From: JANQOH01 sp965200095
Lineage (GTDB): Bacteria > Pseudomonadota > Alphaproteobacteria > UBA7887
Direction of reading: 5' to 3'
Assembly: GCA_965200095.1 (NCBI GenBank)
Contig: OZ241350.1
Location: forward strand, 2,418,001 to 2,482,000
DNA length: 64,000 nucleotides
Shown here: positions 8,640-17,645 of the stretch, piece by piece
Layout: the number at the start of each line of letters is the position of its first letter
Numbering within the stretch: position 1 is the first letter of the stretch
Notes under the pieces: model-generated
What the model was told of the DNA's origin: nothing
The model's input: only the letters and a program-made list of their open reading frames with translations
The model's database searches: none
Position numbers and translations under genes: made by a program

Positions 8640-10096
8640 GGCAACCTCCTTCGTTCGGGCGCGCAGGCGAGCTTGCGCAAGGCGCCGGGGAGATCGTTCG
8701 CCCACCGGGTGATGCTCCCGGCGCCCAGGCAGACCACGAGATCGCCGGCGCGGGTCAGATCGCGGACAGTCGCCGGCAGCGCCTCGGGCGAGGGCAAGGC
8801 GACGACCCGGGGATGGCCCCGCGCCCGCAACCCGGCGACGAGGCGATCGCGGTCGAACCCCTCGATCGGCGCTTCGCCGGCGGCGTGGACATCGGCGACG
8901 ATGACCGCGTCGGCGTCGTCGAAGCAGGCGCAGAACGAGTCGAACAGGTCGCGGAGCCGGGTGTAGCGATGGGGCTGCGCCACGGCGACAAGCCGCCCGC
9001 CGCCGCCGCACAGGGCGAGCCGTTCCCGCGCAGTGGCGAGCACCGCGGAGATTTCCACGGGGTGATGACCGTAATCGTCGATCACCGTGACTCCGTGCGC
9101 CTCGCCGACCTCGGTAAAGCGGCGGCCCACGCCGGCGAAGGACGCGAGACCGGCGCGCAGGGCGTCGTCGTCCAGCCCCATTTCGTGTCCGATCGCCAGC
9201 GTCGCGAGGGCGTTCCGGATGTTGTGCAGCCCGGGTATGCGCAGTTCGAGACCGCGGATGCGCCGTTCGCCCCGCCCCCCGCGCCCTGCGAGGCGGCCCC
9301 CGACCACCGCGTCGAAGCGGACTCCGCCGGGCGTCGGCTGCGGGTCGACCGCCCGCAAGTCGGCCCGGGAAGAGAAACCGCAGGCAACGATGCGCCGGTC
9401 GACGATCCGCCCCGCCATCGCCTCGACCTCCGGGTGGTCGATGCACAACACGGCAAGGCCGTAGAACGGAATGTTCTCGACGAACGTATGAAAGGCCTGT
9501 CGCAACCGGTCGAAGTCCCCGTAGAAATCGAGATGCTCGGGGTCGATATTGGTGACCACGGCGACGGTGGCGGGAAGCCGCGTGAAACTGCCGTCGGACT
9601 CGTCGGCCTCGACCGCGATCCAGTCGCCGCCGCCGAGCCGCGCGTTGGTCCCGTAGGCTTCGATGATCCCGCCGTTGATCACCGTGGGGTCGAAACCGGC
9701 GGAATCCAGCATCGCGGCGATCATCGAGGTGGTGGTGGTCTTGCCGTGCGTGCCGCCGACGGCGATCGCCCGTTTCAGCCGCATCAATTCCGCGAGCATT
9801 TCGGCCCGCCGCACCACCGGCAGGGCGCGCGCGCGCGCCGCCGCGACCTCGGGATTGTCCGCCGGTATGGCGCTCGACACGACGACGACCTCGGCGTCGC
9901 CCAGATTGTCCGCCGCATGGCCGACATGCACGGTGAGACCGAGCGCCCGCAGGCGGCCCGCATTGGCGCTGTCGACGGCGTCGCTGCCCTGCACGCGGTA
10001 TCCGAGATCGTGCATGACCTCGGCGATGCCGCTCATGCCGATCCCGCCGATGCCGACGAAATGCAACGCGCCGATGTCGAGCGGCAGGCCGGTCAT
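8636..10096 (-). CDS. murC: UDP-N-acetylmuramate--L-alanine ligase MurC
   Basis: MurC (486 aa) adds L-alanine to UDP-MurNAc, the first amino-acid step of peptidoglycan precursor synthesis. HFVGIGGIGMSGIAEV at the N-terminus is the UDP-binding Rossmann motif specific to MurC/Mpl. The ATP loop is AVGGTHGKTTTTSM near 110-120. EADESDGSF and VTNIDPEHLDFYGDF are the central Mur ligase motifs, and VIDDYGHHPVEI marks the MurC C-terminal domain. The ATG is 4 bp inside the murG stop (ATGA). Confidence 0.97.
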   Translation of the reverse strand: MTGLPLDIGALHFVGIGGIGMSGIAEVMHDLGYRVQGSDAVDSANAGRLRALGLTVHVGHAADNLGDAEVVVVSSAIPADNPEVAAARARALPVVRRAEMLAELMRLKRAIAVGGTHGKTTTTSMIAAMLDSAGFDPTVINGGIIEAYGTNARLGGGDWIAVEADESDGSFTRLPATVAVVTNIDPEHLDFYGDFDRLRQAFHTFVENIPFYGLAVLCIDHPEVEAMAGRIVDRRIVACGFSSRADLRAVDPQPTPGGVRFDAVVGGRLAGRGGRGERRIRGLELRIPGLHNIRNALATLAIGHEMGLDDDALRAGLASFAGVGRRFTEVGEAHGVTVIDDYGHHPVEISAVLATARERLALCGGGGRLVAVAQPHRYTRLRDLFDSFCACFDDADAVIVADVHAAGEAPIEGFDRDRLVAGLRARGHPRVVALPSPEALPATVRDLTRAGDLVVCLGAGSITRWANDLPGALRKLACAPERRRLP

Positions 10097-11190
10097 GACC
10101 GCGCCTCCCCCGCCAGTTCGCGGATGAGCGCGACCAGCCGCTCCACCGAATCCGGGCGACCGAGCGCGCGCGCGCCGGCGGCCGCGCGTTCGAGCGCGGC
10201 GCCGTCGTCGAGCAGCGCCTCCAGCCGTCGCGCGAGGCCGGGCGCATCCAGCGCGCTTTCGGCCGCCAGCCAGCCGCCGCCGGCGTCGACCGCCGCGCGC
10301 GCATTGGCGGTCTGGTGGTCATCGGTCGCGAAGGGATAGGGGATCAGAAGGGCGGGACGGCCCACGACCGCGATCTCGGCGATGGTCGACGCGCCGGCGC
10401 GAGCGATCGCGAGATGCGCCTCCGCCAGCCGCGCGGCGACATCGTCGATGAAGGGCCGCAAATCCGCCTCGATGCCGGCTTCCGCATAGGCCGCGCGGGC
10501 CGTTTCGAGGTCTTCTGACCGGCATTGCTGCGCGACCCGAAGCCGGCGGCGCAACCGTTCCGGCAGGGAGGCCAGCGCGCGCGGTATCAGCCGCCCGAGG
10601 CTGCTCGCGCCCTGGCTGCCGCCGACCGCGAGCAGGCGGATCGGTCCGTCCGCCGTCGGCGCCGCATAGCCGCGCGCCCGCGCGGCGAGGAAGGCGTCGC
10701 GCACCGGCACGCCCGTGTGCACGCAGGCGGCGCCGACCCCCGTCCACGCGCTGTCGGCGAAACCGGTCGCGACGGCGGCCGCGCGCCGCGCCAGAAACCG
10801 GTTGGCGCGGCCGAGGACCGCGTTGGATTCGTGGATCAGCACCGGAACGCGCAGACTCGCCGCGGCCGCCACCGGCGGCGCCGAGGCGTAGCCGCCGAAG
10901 CCGACCGCGACCGTCGGCGCGAGGCGCCGCAACAGCCGCCGCGCCTGGGCGAAACCCATCGCGAGCATGGCCGCTCCGCCGATGCGGGCGAGCGGGCCGC
11001 GTCCGGCCATCCGCGCGGCGCGCACCGCGTGGCAGGCGACTCCCCGCAGCTCGTCGCCGAACGCGACTCCCCGCCGGTCGGTGACCAGGACCGGCTCGAT
11101 CCCGTCCGCGCGCAAGCCCCGGGCGAGGGCCGCTGCCGGAAAGACGTGGCCGCCGGTGCCGCCGGCGGCGATCATGACGGGGCCGGTCAC
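10093..11190 (-). CDS. murG: UDP-GlcNAc:undecaprenyl-PP-MurNAc-pentapeptide transferase MurG
   Basis: MurG (365 aa) converts lipid I to lipid II at the inner face of the cytoplasmic membrane. The N-terminal donor/acceptor loop AAGGTGGHVFPA, the VGFGGYASAP loop, HESNAVLGRANR and the C-domain VGGSQGASSLGRLIP are all characteristic; AGASTIAEI contributes to UDP-GlcNAc binding. The GTG at 11190 overlaps the ftsW stop by 4 bp (GTGA). Confidence 0.96.
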   Translation of the reverse strand: MTGPVMIAAGGTGGHVFPAAALARGLRADGIEPVLVTDRRGVAFGDELRGVACHAVRAARMAGRGPLARIGGAAMLAMGFAQARRLLRRLAPTVAVGFGGYASAPPVAAAASLRVPVLIHESNAVLGRANRFLARRAAAVATGFADSAWTGVGAACVHTGVPVRDAFLAARARGYAAPTADGPIRLLAVGGSQGASSLGRLIPRALASLPERLRRRLRVAQQCRSEDLETARAAYAEAGIEADLRPFIDDVAARLAEAHLAIARAGASTIAEIAVVGRPALLIPYPFATDDHQTANARAAVDAGGGWLAAESALDAPGLARRLEALLDDGAALERAAAGARALGRPDSVERLVALIRELAGEARS

Positions 11191-12290
11191 GGCGCCGCCC
11201 GGGCGCCGGGGCGCCACCGCGTCAGCGCCAGGATGGTTCCCGCCGTGACCGCCACCGCGAGCAGCGACGACCCCCCATAGGAAACGAACGGCAGGGTCAG
11301 ACCCTTGGTGGGCGCCAGACGCAGGGCCACCGCCATGTTGATGAGGGACTGGAGGCCGAAATGGCCCACCACCCCCGCGCCGGCGAGCAGGACGAAGCGG
11401 TCGCTCTCCTCGGTCAGGCGCAACAACCCGCGCAGAACGATGAACGCGAACACGCCGACGAGAAGGAGGCACGCGAGAAGCCCGAACTCCTCGCCCGCCA
11501 CCGAGAATACGAAGTCGGAATGAGCGTCGGGCAGGTTTTCCTTGACGACGCCTTCGGCGGGGCCGCGGCCGAGCAGCCCGCCGCTGGCGAAAGCGCGGAG
11601 CGACAGGTCGATCTGATAGTTGTCGCCCGCCGCCGGGTCGAGGAAGCGGTCGACGCGGCTTTGCACGTGCGGGAAGGCGAAATAGCCTCCCGCCAGCGCG
11701 CCGGCGCCGGCGGCGAGGAGCGCGCCCACCCAGAACAGCGGCAGCCCCGACAGCACATACTGTCCGAACCACACCGTCGCCACGGTGATCGCCATGCCGA
11801 TGTCGGGTTGCAGGGCCAGCGCCAGAATCGCCGGCGCGAGAAGCAGCGCCGCCGGCGCGTCGCGCCGCGCCGCCAGCAGCGCCGCCGTGACGATGGCGAA
11901 GCCGGGTTTGAGCAATTCCGACGGCTGGAAGGTCAGCGGTCCCAGGGCCAGCCAGCGCCGGGCGCCCTTGACTTCGGCGCCCGAATACAAGGTCGCCGCC
12001 GTCAGCGCGAGGCCCAGCACGAACAGCCCCGCGCCGAGACGGGCGATCCCTTTCGGCGACAACAGCGAAACCGCCAGCATGACGACAATAGCCGGCGGGA
12101 TCAGGATCAGCTGCCGATGGACGAAATGCAGGCGGTCGTAGTTCAGGCGCTCCGCGACCGCCGGACTCGCGGCGAACGCCATCACCGCGCCGACGGCCAT
12201 CAACGTCAGCAACGCCGCGAGAACCCAGCGGTCCACGGTGAGCCACCAGCGACCCACCAGGCTGCCGTCCGCGCGCGCCGAGGCGTTCAT
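11187..12290 (-). CDS. ftsW: Septal peptidoglycan glycosyltransferase FtsW
   Basis: FtsW (367 aa) is a SEDS-family polytopic membrane protein that polymerises lipid II at the septum together with FtsI. About ten hydrophobic segments are visible. Family signatures are GAEVKGARRWLALGP and FQPSELLK in the first half, LQPDIGMAITV, the AHSDFVFSVAGEEFG loop with the catalytic-region Asp, and the C-terminal GLTLPFVSYGGSS. The ATG at 12290 overlaps murD by 4 bp. Confidence 0.95.
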   Translation of the reverse strand: MNASARADGSLVGRWWLTVDRWVLAALLTLMAVGAVMAFAASPAVAERLNYDRLHFVHRQLILIPPAIVVMLAVSLLSPKGIARLGAGLFVLGLALTAATLYSGAEVKGARRWLALGPLTFQPSELLKPGFAIVTAALLAARRDAPAALLLAPAILALALQPDIGMAITVATVWFGQYVLSGLPLFWVGALLAAGAGALAGGYFAFPHVQSRVDRFLDPAAGDNYQIDLSLRAFASGGLLGRGPAEGVVKENLPDAHSDFVFSVAGEEFGLLACLLLVGVFAFIVLRGLLRLTEESDRFVLLAGAGVVGHFGLQSLINMAVALRLAPTKGLTLPFVSYGGSSLLAVAVTAGTILALTRWRPGARAAP

Positions 12291-13687
12291 CGTTCCGCCT
12301 TCGGGGATGCGCCGGCGAGTCCCTCGACAAGGGCGCGGAACCGCGCGCCCCGCGCCTCGAAATCCGCGAACTGGTCGTAAGAGGCGCAGGCCGGCGACAG
12401 CAGCACCACCGCGCCGTCGTCGCCTGCGGCGTCGCGCGCGGCGGCGGCGACGGCGCGGTCGAGGGCGCCGCACAGCGCGACGGGCGCGCGGCCGGCAAGC
12501 GATTCGGCCATGGCGTCCGCCGCCTCGCCGATGAGATAGGCGCGGCGCACGCGGCCCAGCAGCGGCGCCACCGGCGCAAGGTCGGCGTCTTTCGCGCGCC
12601 CGCCGGCGATCCAGTAAATCCGGCGGTAGCAGGCCAGCGCCCGCGCCGCCGCGGCGGCGTTGGTCGCCTTGCTGTCGTTCACGAACCGGACGCCGGCGAC
12701 CGTCGCCACCGCTTCGAGCCGGTGACGCAGGCCGGAAAAACTCGCGAATCCGCCGGCCAGCGCGCCGGACGCAAGGCCGAGCGCCCGGCAGACGGCCCAG
12801 GCGAGCGCCGCGTTCTGCCGGTTGTGGACGCCGGTCAGCGCCGGGTTCGCGTCGAGATCGGCGACCGCGCGCGGCGCCCCCTCGAGGCCGTCGATCAACC
12901 GCCCGTCTTCGTCGACGCCGACTCCCCCCGCTGCCGGCGCGAGGCCCGACACGGCGATCCGCCGCTGCCCTCCGGCGGCGAGACCGTCGAAGACCGAGGC
13001 GGAAACGGGGTCGTCGCGCGCCACGATGGCGGTGTCGGCCGCGGTCTGGCCGCGAAAGATCCGCTTTTTCGCAGCGACATAGCCGGCCATGCCGCCATGC
13101 CGGTCCAGGTGGTCCGCGCCGATATTGAGCAGTGCGGCGACATCGAAGACGAGGCTCGAGGTGAGATCGAGCTGGAACGAGGACATTTCGAGCGCATAGA
13201 CGCCATCGGCGCCGACCGGATCGAGGGCCAGCGCGGCGGTTCCGAAATTGCCCCCCACCCGCACCGGAACCCCCGCCCCGGCGAGCAGATGGCCGACCAG
13301 CGCGGTCGCCGTGGATTTGCCGTTGGTGCCCGTGATCCCGACGATGCGCGGCCCCCGTCCGGCGGCACGGCGCGGACGCAGGGCGCGGGCGAACAGTTCG
13401 GTCTCGCCGACGACGACGGTCCCGGCGCGGTCGGCGAGCGCGGGAACCCGATGGCCGCGGGGCACGCCGGGGCTCAGCACCAGCGCGCGCGCGGCGGCGA
13501 TGTCGGTCTCTCCGAGGCGGACCGCGCGGGCGCCGTATCGGGCCGCCGCGGCGCGGCGCGCTTCGCAATCGTCGTCCGCGAGCACCTCGGCGCCGCCGGC
13601 CGCCAGCGCCGCCGCCGCCGCGAGGCCCGAACGCCCCAGCCCGAAGACGGCCACCTTCTCGCCGCGATATGCGGTGACGGGGATCAT
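12287..13687 (-). CDS. murD: UDP-N-acetylmuramoylalanine--D-glutamate ligase MurD
   Basis: MurD (466 aa) adds D-glutamate to UDP-MurNAc-L-Ala. The order of motifs fits the Mur ligase family: N-terminal Rossmann VFGLGRSGLAAA, ATP loop GITGTNGKSTATALVGH, then ALEMSSFQLD and LNIGADHLDRHGGM, and the C-terminal FVNDSKATNAAAAARAL with LLSPACASYDQF. The last two are diagnostic of MurD among Mur ligases. It is separated from mraY by 4 bp. Confidence 0.96.
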   Translation of the reverse strand: MIPVTAYRGEKVAVFGLGRSGLAAAAALAAGGAEVLADDDCEARRAAAARYGARAVRLGETDIAAARALVLSPGVPRGHRVPALADRAGTVVVGETELFARALRPRRAAGRGPRIVGITGTNGKSTATALVGHLLAGAGVPVRVGGNFGTAALALDPVGADGVYALEMSSFQLDLTSSLVFDVAALLNIGADHLDRHGGMAGYVAAKKRIFRGQTAADTAIVARDDPVSASVFDGLAAGGQRRIAVSGLAPAAGGVGVDEDGRLIDGLEGAPRAVADLDANPALTGVHNRQNAALAWAVCRALGLASGALAGGFASFSGLRHRLEAVATVAGVRFVNDSKATNAAAAARALACYRRIYWIAGGRAKDADLAPVAPLLGRVRRAYLIGEAADAMAESLAGRAPVALCGALDRAVAAAARDAAGDDGAVVLLSPACASYDQFADFEARGARFRALVEGLAGASPKAER

Positions 13688-13691
13688 CGCG

Positions 13692-14780
13692 CTACCGCAA
13701 TTTCAGCGTAGCGAGGCCGGCGAGAGCCAGGACCATGGCCACGATCCAGAAGCGGATGACGATGGTCGGCTCTTTCCAGCCCTTCTGCTCGAAATGGTGG
13801 TGCAGCGGCGCCATCAGAAAGACCCGGCGCCCGGTGAGCCGGAACGAGGCGACCTGGACGATGACCGACACCGCCTCCAGCACGAAGAGACCGCCGACCA
13901 TGGCGAGAACGAGCTCGTGCTTGGCGATGACGCCGATCGTCCCCAGCGCGCCGCCGGTCGCGAGGCTTCCCGTGTCGCCCATGAACACCGCGGCGGGAGG
14001 CGCGTTGAACCAGAGGAAGCCCAGACTCGCGCCCACCAGAGCGCCGCACAGCACCGAAAGTTCGCCGGCGCCGGGCACAGCGTGGACCTGAAGATAGTCG
14101 GCCAGAACCGCATTGCCGACGACATAGACGATGACGCCGAAACAGCCCGCCGCGATCATGATCGGCACGATGGCCAGGCCGTCGAGACCGTCGGTGAGAT
14201 TCACCGCGTTCGATGCGCCGACGATGACGAACACGGCGAAGGGGGCGAAGAACCACCCGAGCTGGATGAGCAGCGACTTGAAAAAGGGGACCGCGAGCGC
14301 GGTCGAGAACTCGGGCGACAGCAGCCCGGAAATCCACACCGCGGCGACCGCGGCGATGACCACCTGCAACGCCAGTTTGAGGCGCCCCGGCAGCCCGCGA
14401 TGATGGTTGCGGGAGAGTTTGAGCGCGTCGTCGACGAAGCCCACGGCGCCGAAACCCAGCGTCACCCCGAGCACCGTCCAGACGAACGGGTTGCGCAGGT
14501 CCGCCCAGAGCAGGGTGGCGACGGCGAGCGCGATGAGAATGAGGAAGCCGCCCATGGTCGGCGTCCCCCTCTTGGTCTCCAGATGGCCGGCCGGCCCGTC
14601 GTCGCGGATCGGCTGGCCGTTCGTCTGACGCTCCGCGAGCCAGCGGATGAGCGCCGGGCCGAGAACGAAACAGACGACGAGCGCCGTGATCACCGCAGCG
14701 CCGCTGCGGAAGGTCAGATAGCGGACGAGGTTGAACGGCGCGAACTGGTCGGCCAGCGGCGCGAGGAGGTTATAGAGCAC
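13692..14780 (-). CDS. mraY: Phospho-MurNAc-pentapeptide transferase MraY
   Basis: MraY (362 aa) transfers phospho-MurNAc-pentapeptide to undecaprenyl phosphate to form lipid I in the cytoplasmic membrane. Multiple transmembrane helices are visible. Catalytic motifs are KRGTPTMGG, GFVDDALK (the Asp-Asp pair), NAVNLTDGLDGLA and the metal/substrate motif APLHHHFEQKGW near the C-terminus. The start codon is GTG at 14780 and overlaps the murF stop by 11 bp. Confidence 0.97.
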   Translation of the reverse strand: MLYNLLAPLADQFAPFNLVRYLTFRSGAAVITALVVCFVLGPALIRWLAERQTNGQPIRDDGPAGHLETKRGTPTMGGFLILIALAVATLLWADLRNPFVWTVLGVTLGFGAVGFVDDALKLSRNHHRGLPGRLKLALQVVIAAVAAVWISGLLSPEFSTALAVPFFKSLLIQLGWFFAPFAVFVIVGASNAVNLTDGLDGLAIVPIMIAAGCFGVIVYVVGNAVLADYLQVHAVPGAGELSVLCGALVGASLGFLWFNAPPAAVFMGDTGSLATGGALGTIGVIAKHELVLAMVGGLFVLEAVSVIVQVASFRLTGRRVFLMAPLHHHFEQKGWKEPTIVIRFWIVAMVLALAGLATLKLR

Positions 14781-16200
14781 GCGCCTCTCCCTCTCCGGAC
14801 CCGGCCCGGCGCGCGGCCGGCGGCGCCTCTCCCGCCTCGAGGGCCGCCACGACCCGGCGCATCGCCGTCCCGTGAGACCCCTTGACGAGCACCGCGTCGC
14901 CGGGGCGCAACGCGGCGCACAGCAGCGGCGCGAGCGCCGCCGCGTCTGCCGCGTGGGCGCCGCGGCGCGCCGGCGGCAAGGCTTCGTGCAGCGCCGCGGT
15001 CAACGGGCCGGCGGTGAACACGAGGTCGACGCCGGCGCGCCGCGCATGTTCGGCGAGCGCGGCGTGGAGGGCCGGCCCCTCTGCGCCGAGTTCGAGCATG
15101 TCGCCGAGCGCGGCGATGCGCCGCCCGCGCGCCGGCGTCAGCGCCAGAAGGTCGAACGCCGCCGCCACCGAAGCCGGGCTGGCGTTGTAGGCGTCGTCGA
15201 TGACCTCGGCGGCGCCCCCTTGCAGCGCCGTCCGGAAACGCCGCCCCCGCCCCGGCAGCGCATCGAGCGTTTCGAGTCCGCCTGCGGCTGCGGCGATGTC
15301 GCCGCCCAGCGCGTGCACGGCGGCCAGGACGGCGAGGCTGTTGTGCGCCCAGTGGCGCCCCGGGAAGCCCACCGTGTAATCGACCGCGACGCCGGCGACA
15401 TCGGCGCGCACGCGGCTCCCCCCGGCGCCCGCTTCGCACGACAGCAGGCGCGCGTCGCTTTCCGGAGCGGCGCCGAACCCGACGATGCGCGAAACGCCGC
15501 GTTCGCGGGCCGCGCTCGCCAGACGCTCGAAGAACGGATCGTCGCGGTTGAGCACGGCGGCGCCGCCTTCGCGCACGCCGGCAAATATCTCGGCCTTCGC
15601 CTCGGCGATGGCCGCGAGGTCCGGGAAGAATTCGAGATGGGCGGGCGCGATCTTCGTGATCGCCGCGACATCGGGCCGCGCGATATCGGTCAGCCCGGCG
15701 ATCTCGCCGGCGCGGTTCATGCCCATTTCCAGCACCGCGAAATCGCTCTGCGGGTTCATCCGCGCCAGAGTCAGCGGCAGACCGATGCGGTTGTTGAAAC
15801 TCGCGACGCTCGCATGGACCGCGCCGAGGCGCTCGAGCGCGCGGGCGCACATCGCTCGCGTGCCGGTCTTGCCGACGCTGCCCGTGACGGCGACGACGCG
15901 CGCCCGGCCCCGGGCGCGGGCGGCGCGGCCGAGCGCGACCAGGGCCTCTCCGGTGTCCTCGACTTCGACCGTCGGCAGCCCCGCGTCTGCGGGCCGCGCC
16001 ACGACGGCGCCGACGGCGCCGGCGGCCGCGGCCGCCGCGACGAAGTCGTGGCCGTCGAAATTCTCGCCCCGCAAGGCGACGAAAAGGTCCCCCGGCGCGG
16101 TCGCACGGCTGTCGATCGACACCCCGGCGGCCGCGAACGAACCGCGCGCCGCGCCGCCCGTCGCGGCCGCCGCCTCGGCGCCGGTCCATAGCGGTTTCAC
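14770..16200 (-). CDS. murF: UDP-MurNAc-tripeptide--D-alanyl-D-alanine ligase MurF
   Basis: MurF (476 aa) adds the D-Ala-D-Ala dipeptide made by Ddl. The N-terminal domain carries IDSRATAPGDLFVALRGE. The ATP loop is AVTGSVGKTGTRAM near residue 107, followed by NNRIGLPLTL, VLEMGMNRAGEI and AHLEFF. VIDDAYNASPASV and LGDMLELG are typical of MurF. The GTG at 16200 overlaps the murE stop (GTGA). Confidence 0.96.
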   Translation of the reverse strand: MKPLWTGAEAAAATGGAARGSFAAAGVSIDSRATAPGDLFVALRGENFDGHDFVAAAAAAGAVGAVVARPADAGLPTVEVEDTGEALVALGRAARARGRARVVAVTGSVGKTGTRAMCARALERLGAVHASVASFNNRIGLPLTLARMNPQSDFAVLEMGMNRAGEIAGLTDIARPDVAAITKIAPAHLEFFPDLAAIAEAKAEIFAGVREGGAAVLNRDDPFFERLASAARERGVSRIVGFGAAPESDARLLSCEAGAGGSRVRADVAGVAVDYTVGFPGRHWAHNSLAVLAAVHALGGDIAAAAGGLETLDALPGRGRRFRTALQGGAAEVIDDAYNASPASVAAAFDLLALTPARGRRIAALGDMLELGAEGPALHAALAEHARRAGVDLVFTAGPLTAALHEALPPARRGAHAADAAALAPLLCAALRPGDAVLVKGSHGTAMRRVVAALEAGEAPPAARRAGSGEGEARAL

Positions 16201-17645
16201 GGCGCCGCCTCCCCGACGATCCGGCGCGCTGTCGCCGCATCGTCGAAAGGCAGTGTCGTATCCCCGACGATCTGCCCGGTTTCGTGGCCTTTCCCGGCGA
16301 TCAGCAACACGTCGCCCGGTCTCAGGCCGCCGATCGCCGCGGCGATGGCCTCCTCTCGGTCGCCGATCTCTTCCGCGGACGGACAACCCGCGCGCGCCTC
16401 GGCGCGGATCGCCGCTGGGTCCTCGCTGCGCGGATTGTCGTCCGTGATCACGACCCGGTCGGCGAGGCGCGCCGCCGCCGCGCCCATTTGCGGCCGCTTG
16501 CCGCGGTCGCGGTCGCCGCCGCAACCGAAAACCACCGCCAGGGCGCCCCGGACCCGCGGCCGCAACGCCGCGAGCGCCGCGCGCAGGGCGTCCGGCGTGT
16601 GCGCATAGTCGACGTAAATCTCGGCGCCGTCGCGGACGGCGACGCGCTGCAAGCGACCGGGAGCGCCCTCCACGGCGGCCGTCGCTTCCGCGGCGCGCGC
16701 CGGGTCCGCCCCGCACCCCGCGACGAGCGCCAGGGCGCAAAGCAGGTTGTCGATCTGGAAGCCGCCGACCAGCGATGTCGGCGCGCTGTAGCGGGCGCCG
16801 AAGACATCGAGGGACAGCGTCGAACCGTCCGCGCCCGCGAGGCGGATGTCCCCTCCCGCGCCGAAAGTCACGACGCGGTGTCCGCGCCCGCGGCAGATAT
16901 TCAGCAGGTCCGCAAACCGCGTCGCGCCGCGGTTCAGCGCCGCCGCCGCGCCGCGGGGCAGCAGTTCGGCGAACAGGCGCGCCTTCGCCGCGAAATAGGC
17001 CGCTTCGGTCCCGTGATAGTCGAGATGGTCGCGGCCGAAGGTGGTGAACGCCGCGGCGGTCAGACGCGCGCCGTCGAGACGGTGCTGCGCAAGACCGTGA
17101 CTCGACGCCTCCAGCGCGAGCCGGTCGACGCCCGCGCGCGCGACTTCCGCGAGAAGCCGGTGCAGGTCGCCGGCGTCCGGCGTGGTCAATTGCGGACCGC
17201 AAGCGCCGGCGACCGGGGCGTCCCCGGCGTCGAGGCCGAGCGTGCCGAGGCTCGCCGCGCGATGGCCGAGCGCCCGCCAGATCTGCCGCGCGAACACCGC
17301 GACCGACGTCTTGCCGTTGGTGCCGGTCACCGCGGCGACGATGCGCGGCTGCGCGGCATGGAAGCGCGCGGCGACATGCGCGTAGCGGCGGCGCGGCTCA
17401 CGCGAGGCGACGAGGGGAAGGCCGGCGCCGCGGGCGGCGGCGCGGGCGCCGGGCTGCGCCAGCACCGCAACCGCCCCGCGCCTTCCGGCGTCGGCGATGA
17501 AGGCGTCGCGCCGCGCGGCGTCGTCGGATGTCGCGGCGAACAGCCAGCCCGGACGAACCCTGCGGCTGTCGGCGGCGAGTCCGGCGATCTCGAGGCCGCC
17601 GAACCCGCGCGCGCGGTCATCGCCCGTGAGATCGGAAAGACGCAA
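16197..17645 (-). CDS. murE: UDP-MurNAc-L-Ala-D-Glu--meso-diaminopimelate ligase MurE
   Basis: MurE (482 aa with the start chosen) adds the third residue of the stem peptide. TDDNPRSEDP contains the DNPR motif that selects meso-diaminopimelate, so the cell wall is the Gram-negative DAP type. Other motifs are DSRRVRPGWLFAAT, the ATP loop VTGTNGKTSVAVF, ALEASSHGL and FGRDHLDYHG. I place the start at TTG 17645, giving MRLSDLTG, the common N-terminus in alphaproteobacteria; this overlaps ftsI by 29 bp. A GTG at 17717 would give 506 residues with a non-conserved extension. Confidence 0.93.
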   Translation of the reverse strand: MRLSDLTGDDRARGFGGLEIAGLAADSRRVRPGWLFAATSDDAARRDAFIADAGRRGAVAVLAQPGARAAARGAGLPLVASREPRRRYAHVAARFHAAQPRIVAAVTGTNGKTSVAVFARQIWRALGHRAASLGTLGLDAGDAPVAGACGPQLTTPDAGDLHRLLAEVARAGVDRLALEASSHGLAQHRLDGARLTAAAFTTFGRDHLDYHGTEAAYFAAKARLFAELLPRGAAAALNRGATRFADLLNICRGRGHRVVTFGAGGDIRLAGADGSTLSLDVFGARYSAPTSLVGGFQIDNLLCALALVAGCGADPARAAEATAAVEGAPGRLQRVAVRDGAEIYVDYAHTPDALRAALAALRPRVRGALAVVFGCGGDRDRGKRPQMGAAAARLADRVVITDDNPRSEDPAAIRAEARAGCPSAEEIGDREEAIAAAIGGLRPGDVLLIAGKGHETGQIVGDTTLPFDDAATARRIVGEAAP